64,000 nt of DNA from Cryptomeria japonica (taxonomy: Eukaryota; Streptophyta; Pinopsida; Cupressales; Cupressaceae). Positions 1 through 10,820 of this stretch are shown piece by piece. Location: NCBI RefSeq assembly GCF_030272615.1, contig NC_081413.1:719279867-719343866 (forward strand), read 5' to 3'. Every line of letters begins with the position of its first letter. The first letter of the stretch is position 1. Both the position numbers and the translations under genes were made by a program. Under the pieces are notes generated by a model. The model searched no databases and was not told the DNA's origin. It saw only the letters and a program-made list of their open reading frames with translations.

Positions 1-292
1 TAGTCATATTAAGCGTGGTAGGGTTTCTGCATTGGCTCCATAAATCTCTCCATGCCAAATGATTTGTATTCAAAGCAACGGAAGTCCCTGGCATCAAATC
101 TACAAATTCATCTTTGTGTTTCTTAACCATCGTTTCTTCAGTGGTACTAGCACTGGCCTTGGAACCTCTAGGTCCACCTGCTCCACTTGTCGTGGTCTTG
201 GGCTTGGGCTTGGGCTTGGGCTTGGGCTTGGGCTTGGGCTTGGGCTTGGGCTTGGGCTTGGAACCTCCAGCACCACTCGTTGCCTGGCTCAT
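1..292 (-). CDS. 5' part of an unknown protein with a Lys-Pro repeat, cut by the window edge
   Basis: A reading frame opens with ATG at 292-290 on the minus strand and stays open to the left edge, about 97 codons. It begins MSQATSGAGG, then runs through about ten Lys-Pro pairs coded by a perfect CCCAAG repeat, then a Gly/Ser/Thr-rich linker, then an ordinary-looking mixed stretch with several Trp residues (LAWRDLWSQC) that continues off the window. The repeat length keeps the frame. I do not recognise the family. A basic, flexible N-terminal tail before a folded domain fits a nuclear or nucleic-acid-binding protein, but that is inference. It could be the first exon of a host gene or a transposon protein. 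The plus-strand Gly-Leu reading of the same repeat is a shadow. Confidence 0.4.
   Translation of the reverse strand, partial: MSQATSGAGGSKPKPKPKPKPKPKPKPKPKPKTTTSGAGGPRGSKASASTTEETMVKKHKDEFVDLMPGTSVALNTNHLAWRDLWSQCRNPTTLNMT
197..256. repeat. Perfect hexanucleotide repeat (CTTGGG)10
   Basis: Ten uninterrupted copies of CTTGGG, followed by a partial eleventh. On the minus strand they read as Lys-Pro codons inside the partial frame at 1-292. A perfect array of this length is likely to vary in length between individuals, and unit changes would keep the frame. Confidence 0.95.
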
Positions 293-450
293 TTTAGCTG
301 CAGGAGAAAAACTTAACCAATTTTCTGAAATTTTCTCACACCCAACACTCTGAATTCTCCAACGTTGTTGCAGAGCTCAATTCATTAGATTACCTCGAAG
401 ATAAAATGCATTAATGCAATTATACAAAACCTTGGCTTGATCATGCAATT

Positions 451-1816
451 TATGGTATTTACGATTTGAATTTTGGGCACCATCACTTCTCTCAAGTCTC
501 AAGTCTCATTAATTGCCACACTTGCATGAACTAGCTAGTAGCTACTGTGGCATAATGACATTAATTCAAACTTCAAACTAAAGTACTCGAGCGAAATTTG
601 AATTCATGCCCTTCTATTTGATTGGCTGGCATTCAAAACTTTTATAGAACCAGGCAAACAAGTCCACATGTTAGTGAGTTAGCAACAATGCTACCAAATC
701 CTCTTAATCACAAGCTCGCAACCCCTTTTACGAATCCTCAAATAATCTCACAAGTGAGTGATAGCCATTGATCTAACAAAACAACTTATTTCATCGCAAG
801 CTCGCAACTAGAAACTTAACTTGACTTAAACCCTTGCGATCTCGTGACAACAAGACACTTAACCACCTTCACATGCTAGCAACACTTTTTGACTTAAGAC
901 TTACAAACCCGTGAGCATGCGATGACCACAAAATCAGACCAAAACTTACCTGTCGGCAGATCGCAACTTAAAATGCTAAACAACTTCAAAACCTGTGAGC
1001 AAGCAACTTAACCGCATCGCATGATCAAAAATTAAAATGACTTAACCACGAACACCTCGTGACATTGCGATAACATAAAATCACTCCCAGTCGCAACCTC
1101 ACAACATAAAATGGTATTTGGGCACCGTCACTTCTCTCAAGTGACCAAGTCTCATTAACTGCCACACTTGCATGAACTAGCTAGTGTGGCATTAATTCAA
1201 TTAAACTGATAGAATGCATTAATGCAATTGTACAAATGCCAAAATCTTAGCTTGATCATGTCAAAACTTTTACAGAACTCGACAAACAAGTCCACGTGTC
1301 AATCCCCATCTTTAATCACACACTCTCAACCAGTTATAACAATCAGGAAAGGAATCGGCAAGTTAGTGACAATGCTACCAAATCTTCTTAATCACAAGCT
1401 CGCAACCCCTTTTACGAATCCTCATAGAATCTCGCGAGTGAGTGACAGTCGTTGATCTAACAAAATAACTTAGTTCATCACAAGCTCGCAACTTGAAACT
1501 TAACTTGACTTAAACCCTTGCGATCCCGCGATAACAAGGCACTTAACTACCATCGCATGCTCACAACACTTTTTGACTTAAGACTTACAAACCCACAAGC
1601 ATGCGATGACCACAAAATTAGACCAAAACTTACCTATCGCCAAATCACAACTTAAAATGCTAAACAACTTCAAAACCTGCAAGCAAGCGGCAAAACCAAC
1701 TAAGTTGCGATACCAACTACATTGCATGATCGCAAATTAAAACGACTTAACCACGAACACCTCACGACCGTGTGACAACATAAAATCACACCCAGTTGCA
1801 ACCTTGCAACATAAAA
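451..1816. repeat. Tandem duplication of a ~660-700 bp non-coding unit
   Basis: Two head-to-tail copies, roughly 451-1109 and 1110-1816. Both start with a TGGTATTT...GGGCACC block followed by CACTTCTCTCAAG, and both end with AACATAAAATGG. The stretches 683-990 and 1369-1676 align almost base for base. The unit is dense in TCGC, GCGA and CTCGCAA words, unlike the AT-rich DNA around it. It has no long open frame. Many differences between the copies look like C/T or G/A changes at CG steps. A decayed partial third copy may continue from 1817 to about 1960. Confidence 0.8.
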
Positions 1817-2439
1817 TGGTCAAGTGCAAAACATCTTGCGAGCTAGTGATAACTAAAATCTCCCAATAGTCGCAAGCTCGCGACTTAAACTGACTTGATG
1901 ATAAAGGACCTACGAGCTAGCGATAACCATTAAACATGTCTGACCAACCATTTGACCACACTTGACGTTGACATGGACAAATAAATAGAGGACAACTTAT
2001 ATTTTCAACGCATGACAACTTCGGTTTACTAGCCAACTAAGACAAAAAAACAAACACAAAACCGTAATCGCCATGAACATCATTTTAAGCATTTAATGTA
2101 GAACAGTAGAAAGGTAACAAAGGTTCTAGCAGTAACAGTTATGCAATATGAATAATTTATGGATCTTGTGACACAAATTTGTTGCATTTCATGTTCAACA
2201 TGTTACATAATGTGGAACCAAATACCAATTTACTAATAATTCAATTATTTAGTAATAATTCAAATTCACAATTAAAAATATGAAATAAGTATCCGTTCTA
2301 CTTCTGATTGACAAATTCAAGGAATACAATATCAAAAATCATCAATGAAAACTATAGTATTGCAATTTTGCAAATTGAAATTGTAATATGACACAAGAAT
2401 TGTAGTATAATTATAAATACCTATAAACTGACTACTAAT
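1817..2439. other. Non-coding AT-rich stretch
   Basis: The first part keeps the GCGA/CTCGC words of the upstream tandem repeat. From about 2030 it becomes plain AT-rich sequence up to the 3' end of the hAT-like gene. I see no gene, terminal inverted repeat or other structure in it. Confidence 0.5.
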
Positions 2440-5235
2440 TCACTTCAGTGATTCAGTCCTACTGTCTGAGGCTTCTATATCCCAAATGGACTCAAGATCC
2501 AGAAACTGACTAGTACTAACAGGTTCATCTTCATTCTGAGTCAGGTATTCAAAAATGTCTTCGTCTTCATGCTGACTTTGAGTCTGCAATCCATCATATT
2601 CATTTGTCTCAGCACTAGCACTAGCAGTAGCACCACCAGCTTTTAAAGTGTTGCACACCCCTCGTCTATCACGCATGGAATTCCAGATTTCTAGTGCCCT
2701 ATCATATGGAAAATTTCTAACATTATACTGGGTTACAAACAACCTCAAGCAAGTTTCCAAATTCTTGTCTAATTTGTTTCTGATCTTTGATTTCAAAAAC
2801 CCTAATGCACTGAAAACTCTCTCATCTTCCACTGACCCCAATATCATTGTTTGACATAAATCAGCAAGTTTCAAATATTCTAGTATTGCAATACACAATG
2901 CTTCACTTTAATCTATCCTTTTCCAAAGCCTTGTGATTGATCCAAGTTCAAATGGATTCTCCAAGTTAACCAACTACTGTTTCATAACCAATGCAAATTG
3001 TTTACATTGTTTTCTAAGATGATCTGAATTTAAAATTCCTTCTATTGGCTGTCCATTGCAATATGCATCTTTTGAAAATATCAATATCAATTCCTCTAGT
3101 TTTTTATGATACATCTTTGTGTCATTTGGATTATCTCCAATTGAATGCCAAAATTGAGGATACACACAACCCATGGCTTCAAGTATTTCTTCTCGAGGGA
3201 ATCTTTCTCGAATCTCAGTTGAAAGTTCATATGCAATAGACTTCAAATTATCACTAACAGATTTAACAATCCTGTCAAAATCTTCCTTTTTAACTGGTAG
3301 TGCTCTGCCTCGCTTGCCCATCTTAGATTGGTGCATTGGTATCTAAAATCCTTTTACAAAGACACATAACTCATTTTTTGTATTGAAATATAAAAAAATT
3401 TCAGCATGATTCAAATCTGTAATTATCTGCCACCTAAAAAAATTTGGGCTTCGCCCTGTTAGATCTGAATATAGACCATCTAGGCTCAAGCATGTCATTT
3501 TACGTAGAGTGCTATACTAATTGATATACATAGTTCTATCTTGGGCTTTCTTAACAAGTTTGTTCATTGAATCCAACATGGGGAGAAGACTAGCTAAAGT
3601 TAACAGAGTCTCTATATCACTTAACTTATGTAAGAGATCAGGAGCTTTGTCTATTGTGAGGCGTTGCTCATACATTAGTCCGATCAAGGATTGATATTCT
3701 GTTAGAACTCATTCTACTGGTCCATGCAAGGAGATCCATCTGGTCTCAACATCCCTGAGAAGCTTGTTTCCTCCTGTTACTCCCTCAACAAAAATTTGAA
3801 ATTCTACAAAACATTTAGGACTTCGGCAGAAGTATGAGTGGAGCTCGTGGACCAGATCTTCAACTTTTGACACTATAGGGAAATTACTTACAATTATTTA
3901 TGCTAAATTCATTTGATGGGCCATGTAGTGAATGCTAACCATGTATGGTGCAATACTAGTTTGTAATCTTGCACAAAGGCTGATCCTTTGACCTTGCATT
4001 ACTGTAGCTCCATCAACTCCAACACACACCAACTTCTTGGCAATTGTCAAGTCATCCATACTAGCAATTTCATTCAAAGCTTTCTTAACTTCCAAATATA
4101 TTTTTTTTGCTGTTGAATTGCCCCTCATTTTACGAACACAAAGTAGATGAGCTCAGCGGATGTGTTCTTTTACGGTATACACATGCATATAAACTCATGC
4201 AGTGTTATCTACCACAGTAACTTCATCTATGGATAATGAAATGAAATTTGACTCTTTTACACTCTCTTGTAAATTTTCCTTTTCCACCTCAGCGAGACAG
4301 TTTTCCATTTCCCATCCAATGTTTATTGACCAATGTGACATAGGATAGTGAGGAACATTCAAAAAAGATAATAAATTACTAAATTCTAGGAAATCTTTCA
4401 TAGGACACCCTCTCGACATAATATGAAAAACAACACTCATATGAATAGTCTTTGCTAGGTTTGCATCTTTCGTTGCATGTTCAAGCCCAGCCTTGATTGT
4501 ATTTCCAAATCCACTATTATGAATCAGTGTCATTTTGTGGTTATGCTCTTCATATTCCATGGCATACTTAACATGAAGACATTCTTCCTTTGATTTCCAT
4601 CTTACTACTCGTGTTTCCTTTCCGCCTATGATCTATTTTTCATAAACCTTACCAATATGCTTTTCTATGGTGTCAAGCTTTAGCTGCATCTTCTTCTCTC
4701 TTTTAGTTTTCCAGCTACAAATCTTACACTTGCATTCTGCTGGATGTTCATCATTGTTTGGGACTGGTTCAATGAATGGGTACTTTGCTACCCAATCAAT
4801 CTTAAAACTCCTTGTCATCTCCCACTCTCGCCCTAGTTTTACTTTCCTTTTTCTTTTCTTCCTACCAACATCATCTTCAGTACTAGCATTTGCATTCGCC
4901 AATGGTATCTCATTATGTGTATCCCTTAGAACATCTTCTACCATGTCAGTATTGTCATCCTCATTTGATGCCTTTAACTCAATGACAATCCCACCTTGTG
5001 GTACTGGTGGTGGTGAGCTACTGTGAATGGGTTTTGTAACTACAGAGGTTGATGGACCAGAAACTTTGCCAATTCCAAAAAAAGACTTTATGGTACTATC
5101 TTTAAGTTTAAGTTTTGGGCGTTTTGATGGCCTCCCAATCCCTTCAGTTTCACTGCCTTGAGGAGTCTTACCCTTGTCTGACATCCCAATCCCTTTACCA
5201 CCCTGAGGAGTCTCACCCATGTCTGACTGTGACAT
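2440..5235 (-). pseudogene. hAT-type transposase (ZNF862-like), one frame with nine stop codons
   Basis: A single frame runs 932 codons from ATG at 5235 (MSQSDMGETPQGG) to the stop at 2440, with no frameshift I can find. Order: a low-complexity N-terminus with basic patches, a zinc-finger-like segment (CKCKIC near residue 170), a block with SLSIDEVT near residue 340, a GVDGATVMQG and HYMAHQMNLA block near residue 410-445, an ETRWISLHG block near 490, and a C-terminal hAT dimerisation domain (DERVFSALGFLKSKIRNKL, about residues 800-830). Internal stops lie at 4633-4635, 4195-4197, 4153-4155, 3898-3900, 3709-3711, 3517-3519, 3343-3345, 2974-2976 and 2908-2910. The block order matches plant hAT/ZNF862-like proteins. 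I saw no terminal inverted repeats or 8-bp target duplication, so element limits are unknown. It is either a dead transposon or a decayed domesticated copy. Confidence 0.85.
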
Positions 5236-5967
5236 CTTGAGTCTTGATCTCTCACTACGAATTAAAAGTTAAAACTAATACTATCAAGAATGAAGAAATG
5301 ATTACTCACCTTTATGCCTTCTCAATTCTCTGAATTAGGAATCAAGAATGAATGCCTAGGGGTTGGGCCTATGTTGCAGGATTGTAACTCTGGCCCTCCA
5401 CCCTACAATGAACTTTGACTTTCCAACTCAATTTGCGAAATGCAAATCGAGACTCGAGACTCCGAGAGCTCCCAATTTACTAATTAGACACAAACAAATT
5501 GTAAGAAAGAGTGTAAGAAATAGTGTATTTATAGCAATCCATGATTGCATTTTTGGCGAATTGCGTGAGGCCTGGGCGTTGCAATTGCCAATAAACATTT
5601 AATTTAATTGCATTTTTGGTGAATTGCGCAGGTGTGCAATGAACATTTAATTTAAGCAGGGCGAAATGGGTCCTTGAATGCTTATAATGTTTTATTTGAT
5701 ATTGGCAAATTTGGCCGATGCATGCAATGAACATGTAATTTACCATTGGCAAATTAGGTCCTGGGTACATGGTAATTTTACTATTGCTGGCGAATAATGA
5801 AAGTGATCTAATACCCATGTCTGAGTGATTCTAGGCGAATATTACGGGCATGCACGTCAACGGTGTGTGGTCAATGGCGAAGCCAGATTCTACAGTGCAC
5901 CGTTAACCCCAAAATTCCAGGCGATTTGACCATGATTTTGCCCCCGACTATTCACGCAGAATTCACC
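5236..5967. other. Intergenic stretch with short direct repeats
   Basis: This lies upstream of the hAT-like start codon and would hold its promoter; I cannot name a TATA box with confidence. At about 5544-5656 a unit of roughly 62 bp occurs twice, each copy running from ATTGCATTTTTGG(C/T)GAATTGCG to AACATTTAATTTAA. A weaker third match with ATGCAATGAACATGTAATTTA is near 5724. No gene is visible. Confidence 0.45.
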
Positions 5968-5969
5968 AA

Positions 5970-6374
5970 TTGGCAAAGATTCGCCACTTAAAAACTCTCT
6001 GGGTAGGACCTTGTAAAATTTTGTCCAAATATGGTGAGAATGCTTACAAGGTGGATCTTCCTTTAGGTTTAGCTATATCACTAGTCTTCAATGTTGCAGA
6101 TCTGATATTGTACAAAGGTGAAACAGAAGGGCAGACTGAGAATCAAGCCAAGGTACTACAGGACTTGGATATGAATACCTTACCTCAAGTGAAGCAGCCC
6201 ATAGTAGAGGAGATCTTGGATTCAAGGGTGAAGAAGTCTACTAGACACCAGGTCTACATGGAACACTTGGTGAAGTGGGTAGGTCAACCTGTGTCTGAAG
6301 CTACTTGGGTTGAAGAGGGTAGGTTCAAGAAACTTGGTATTGACCCAGCTCTCATCTCTCTCCTAGTTCCTTAA
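5970..6374 (+). pseudogene. Chromovirus G1: integrase C-terminus with chromodomain (fragment)
   Basis: This is the tail of a Ty3/gypsy polyprotein. It has the integrase C-terminal fold block (WVGPCKILSKYGENAYKVDLP, then VFNVADLILYKG) followed by a chromodomain-like segment (ILDSRVKKSTRHQVYMEHLVKWVGQP..EATWVEE) and a natural stop at 6372-6374. The same two blocks occur in element G2, at 9488-9868. The frame begins abruptly near 5968 without an ATG, so everything upstream (gag, protease, reverse transcriptase, integrase core) has been lost. In active chromoviruses the chromodomain guides integration to particular chromatin. A polypurine tract and LTR follow directly, which fixes the element's orientation. 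Confidence 0.85.
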
Positions 6375-6383
6375 TTTTTGTGT

Positions 6384-6394
6384 AGAGGGGGAGT
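6384..6394 (+). other. Polypurine tract of G1
   Basis: The purine run AGAGGGGGAGT sits ten bases after the G1 stop codon and directly before the LTR start TGGGGCAGGAGCACC. Its position matches the plus-strand primer of an LTR element. Confidence 0.75.
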
Positions 6395-7977
6395 ATGGGG
6401 CAGGAGCACCCTTCTAAGGTCTTCCTCTATTTTTTTTTGTTGAGATTTTGCTTCTTTATGAAGCCATGTAAATGTAATAAGAGCCAAGAGCTCATTGGTT
6501 GTGTTTAGGTCCTAGTCTAGGTCCTAGGTTCAGAAGTCTAGGTTGAGTTTTCTTGTGGAGTAGAGGGTATGTGTGCCATTGATGAGTTTGGGGTTTTTTT
6601 AGCATGGTTGTGTCCATAGTATAGCCCAATGTAGGCCCAAAAGTCAAGAAAAGCAACATTGTAAAAGTTTCTCAAAAGTTGCAAAAAGTTGCTTGACAAC
6701 TTTTCAAAGTTGTCATGCAACTTTTCCACCAAATAGGTCATAACCTTAGCTTGGCGTTGGGAACCCTAACCATGGCACAAAAATAAAGGAAAAGATATTA
6801 TAAATTGTTGCAAACCCTAAAATGAGGGGTTAGATGTCAGATTGTACGGAAAAAGGAAAAAGATCTTGATTGTGACCTTTTTTTATGTTGCCAAGCGGCA
6901 CAAATGGAGCAATGAAGGATTGTTAATGGGTTGTTCTAAAAATTAAACTATGTTGAGAGTCTTGTATAGTGTCTATAATTTCATTTTGAGCATTTATACT
7001 AGGTTTATTGTGCAGGTTTTGTGTGTTTTGTAAATATTTTGTGAATTACTTCTTCACTGTCCAGTTTTGGACAGTTTTGTGTAAATGGATTGACAACTCC
7101 TATCCCCATTGTGGAAATACCATGAAACCATGGGGAATAGGAGTAAAGACCATATATAGTATCTCAGAGCAAGTAGGGCCCCTGAAGATGCAGGAAAGCC
7201 TTTCAAAGATCCACTACTAGGCGAGACTGGACTGTGCCCGGCTAGGAAGGGTTGAGGTTGTAGAGGTCCATGAGAGCAAGCTAGGACAAGGAAGGAGGCA
7301 CCCTTTGAAGGAGTTGTAGAGGGGTGTGTGGAGCACCATTGGTGAGAAGGAGGAGCTTCCACCAATCCAGATAAGGTGGTAAAGATAGCAAACCATCACT
7401 GTGATCCTAGCAGGCCTAAAAACCCTCATAAAAACCCCTAAATTCACCTAGCGCAGTGTACCGACATTTGGAGGCCCAAAACTAGGAAAATATTTGTGCC
7501 TTTTCCAAATGAATAGCAGTCCCTTTGGGAAGTTTCACAAGTTTGAGCATTGTTTGCAAGAGGGAGCCCTAAAAGTCTAGAATGGAGGCGTAATTGGGAA
7601 CATTCCTTGTAGCCCTATTTTGTAGGAAAGAATCAAAATTGTGAGATCGGTAACAAATAGGAAGGTCAAAACCTCTTGGGGGCACATGAATGGATGGAAA
7701 ACAATGTCAAAGACCCATCCTATCCTTGCTAGGACCTAAGAAGGTGTAGGAGGAGCTAAACCCTTATTAGCCATGTGAGGGTTTTTGAAGTTTGTGAGTA
7801 GTTGTGACCTTAGGAGAAGTATCACAGGTTGTTGGTGGGTGGATTGCGCAAGGTCAGGGGATTCCTCAAGCAAGGGAAGTCCTAAAGGCCCTAGGGTGTG
7901 TTTGGAACACCTAGGGATCCAAGGAAATAATCAAGGAGCATAGACTAGGCTATTCTATCCCATACCTATTCCCATCA
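6395..7977 (+). mobile_element. 3' LTR of chromovirus G1
   Basis: It starts TGGGGCAGGAGCACC after the polypurine tract, parallel to the G2 LTR start TGGTGCAGGAGCACC, and ends CCCATCA at 7971-7977, parallel to the G2 LTR end CCCCATCA. The length, about 1583 bp, equals that of the complete G2 LTR (1574 bp). Both contain a block of alternating GTTGCAAAAAGTTG and CAACTTTT words (here 6671-6728). The rest has diverged strongly, so G1 and G2 are relatives rather than recent copies. No coding sequence inside is convincing. Confidence 0.75.
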
Positions 7978-7978
7978 G

Positions 7979-9466
7979 ATCCCTTCATTGTTCATTTGGT
8001 CTACTAGTCAATTTAGACATCTCAACTCTCTAGGACTGCTCCCAATCAAGATGTGCTCACTAGTTGCTCAGGCATGGTTGGGATTCACAAGGGTAAATCC
8101 AACCTCATACTCTCAAACTCCTAACAAATGCTTGTAGAGGTTGCAGTAGGTGTAATCAATTGGTTTTGAGTATGGGTTTGATTCATTTCCCCATCACTCC
8201 TTCCTATCCCTATTTTTGAGGCCTAGTATCCCTAGAGCCCCCATTAGCCCTACCTAATCGGTTTTTGTGGATTTTCTCACAATTTCCCCAAATACCCACA
8301 CAAACTCTTTGATGATTAGGATACCCTTTTGGGAGTACTTTCCAATTTATCACATGAGGAATCTCAGTATGACCGTATAGGTATGAAACCTAAGAAATGC
8401 TTGTTTTAGGTGCTTTTAGGCTTATTTTGGTCTTTTTCTAAGGGTTTGGTGTCTTCCTTGTTCTGCCACACCTCCAAATTCACACATATTCTCTTCCACA
8501 CCCCACTTTCCCATGCCAAACATTCTGCACTTCCAACCCTTCTCATCCATGCAAGCACTTGCATAATTTCATTCATTTCCTAACCAGGTTATGACTGAGC
8601 TCACTGAAGAAATGACGCTCATTGGCCTTTCAATAACCTCCAAAGGAAAATAAATAATATTTAAAATATTAAAAATTTTCTATAGCTTGATTCACAAGGG
8701 TTACTGAGAAGAACTCAAAGGACTTCAAGCTGGAACCATGTTTGGGCCTCTCAATCCCCTACTTAGGCCGAGAGCTTACAAAATTAACAACTCAATTCAA
8801 ACCTACACAAAAAATAATCAAAATGCTTCATGAGCACTACAAGAGAATTTAAAAAACAATAAGAAAATAAAAACAATGCAATCAATCCATTAAGTATGGA
8901 CTGCCACTCTAATTCTTTGAAAAACACAAGGTAAAACCTAAAAATGGACTCCAATTTGTATTCCAATCTACTCCAGGAATTCAACAACCTCATTACATTC
9001 ATTCTCAAGTCATTTATATGCCATTTTTTTTTGTCCTAACTAACTCTCCATCAGTTTCCTAACCAACCCTTTGCTCAAAAATGCAAAAAGTTGCTCAACG
9101 TTGCAAAAAGTTGTCAAGCAATTTTGACAACTTTTGCCAAAAAGTGCATTTTTGTCTTACATGCTTTGTTTTATCCTCCAAACCATCTAGGATAACTAAA
9201 TACCATTAAATTAACATTTTCCAATGCCAAACAAGGCTATTCAAGGTATTTTACATCAAAATGCAAGATTATGCCATTTTAGGCTTACAAGGGCTTACAA
9301 GCCAAAATTGAGCAAATGCATTGTCCTAAGGACATTCAACCTACCAAAACATTTCAAAAACATATGAGGACCTAAGAGAAGACTCGTATTCACCATCTCA
9401 AACCAAAATATGAAAAAACACACCAAAATGAAGAAGTTGTACTCAAAACTAGGTGCTCCTGCACCA
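7979..9466 (-). repeat. 3' LTR of G2 (outer end missing)
   Basis: It aligns along its whole length with the other G2 LTR at 14227-15732; for example 8041-8300 matches 14288-14560. In element sense it starts TGGTGCAGGAGCACC at 9466. The last roughly 68 bases present in the 5' LTR (14159-14226) are absent here; the match ends at about 7979, exactly against the end of the G1 LTR. The short minus-strand open frames inside recur in both LTRs only because the LTRs are copies. Confidence 0.88.
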
Positions 9467-9480
9467 TACTCTCCCAATGG
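9467..9480 (-). other. Polypurine tract of G2
   Basis: The minus-strand sequence CCATTGGGAGAGTA lies just before the 3' LTR start and just after the chromodomain stop. It is a weak, mixed purine run, in the same place as the AGAGGGGGAGT tract of G1. Confidence 0.6.
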
Positions 9481-9487
9481 AAAGAAG

Positions 9488-10814
9488 TCAAGTGACTCCT
9501 TGAGGCAACAAAGAAAGCAGAACTCCATGCTTAGAGAAGTCCGACTCAGGTATCCAAGTAGCCTCTGATGTTGGAAGGTGTTTCCACTTGAAAAAGTTCT
9601 CCATGTAGGCGGTATGCCTTGTTTTCTTTAAAAATCTAGAATCTAACACCTTCTCAGCTTGGGAAATGGGTGCAACTGGTAAGGGCAGATCTGAAAGTGC
9701 TTGAGAGACCTCTAAAATTCTTCTATCTTCTATTGGAAGTTTTCCCTTATACTCCATCAAATCGGCCACATTGAAAATGAGTGACAAGGCCATATCACCG
9801 GGTAAGTCTACCTTGTATGCATTATTGCCATACTTGGCTAAAACTTTACAAGGACCTATCCTCCTCATCTTAAGCTTGCTAGGGACACCTTTTCTAAAGT
9901 CTTGCTTTGTTCAAACATACCATCACCATGTCACCAACAAAAAATTGGATATCTTTTCTTGTCTCATCCACTTTCTCCTTGATCCTTTGAGTAGTGTCCA
10001 ATAAGGTTGTCCTAACCTTCTCATGAACCTCTTGCATTGATTGAGCCATGTCTAAGGCATGTCCACTCTGCTGTCCCATCTTTCCCACATCTTTGAGCTC
10101 CAAAAATCCTCTAGGATGGATGCCATATACCACCTCAAAAGGACTTTTACCGGTGGACCTATTCACACTATCATTGTAGGCAAACTTAGCTCGATGGATG
10201 ATCTAATACCAAGGTTGACCATAGTCTTTTGTTAGGCATCTAAGTAGATTTATAAGTGTTCTATTGACCACCTCAGTTTGGCCATCTATTTGGGGATGAT
10301 AGGCTGAACTGAAAGACAAATTAGTACCTAATCTTTCCCACAAAGTCTTCCAAAAATGACTAATAAACTTTGCATCCCTATCTGACACAATGTTGATAGG
10401 TAAACCATGAATTCTAATAACCTCTTTGAAAAACAAGTGAGCAATGTTGCTAGCATCATGAGTGACCTTGCATGGAATAAAACATGCCATCTTACTAAAC
10501 CTATCTACCACAACATAGATGCTATCAAAACCTGGTTTGGTTTTAGGCAAACCAATAACAAAGTCCATACTTACACACTCCCATGGCCAGTTGGGGATAG
10601 GTAAAGGCTGATAAAGACTAGCATTGGAAGATGTACCCTTATCTCTTTGGCAAACCACACATTGCTCCACATATCTTCTAATATCTCTTTGCATTCTAGG
10701 CCGAAAGTAGAACCTTTGGACAAGTTCCAAAGTCTTGTTCAAACCAAAATCTCTACTCAAGCATCCATTATGCTTCTCTTGCATTAATTTTTCTCTCATA
10801 GACCCTTTAGGCAC
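9488..10814 (-). pseudogene. G2 integrase and chromodomain
   Basis: Integrase joins cDNA ends to chromosomal DNA. The zinc-binding part is visible first (EKHNG...CVVCQRD), then the catalytic core with the expected acids: MDFVIGLP, SDRDAKF and HPQIDGQTE. Next come a STGKSPFEVVYG block, the C-terminal GPCKVLAKYGNNAYKVDLPGD block, and a chromodomain (SRFLKKTRHTAYMENFFKWKHLP..EATW). The frame is broken near 10203 (a Trp-type site just before the HRAKF-like block), near 10170 and near 9890. The chromodomain is the family mark and is shared with the G1 remnant. All three catalytic acids survive, but the broken frame makes the protein non-functional here. Confidence 0.9.
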
Positions 10815-10820
10815 ACATAG

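Noticed and set aside
59-353. Plus-strand frames rich in Gly-Leu over the hexanucleotide repeat
   Set aside because: They exist only because the CTTGGG repeat is open in several frames. The minus-strand reading gives a more protein-like sequence on both sides of the repeat.
2440-5235. Active hAT transposon
   Set aside because: Nine stops interrupt the frame, and I could not find terminal inverted repeats or an 8-bp target duplication at either side.
5970-5972. Start codon for the G1 integrase fragment
   Set aside because: The frame opens at TTG with no ATG. It is the broken edge of a longer gene, not a true start.
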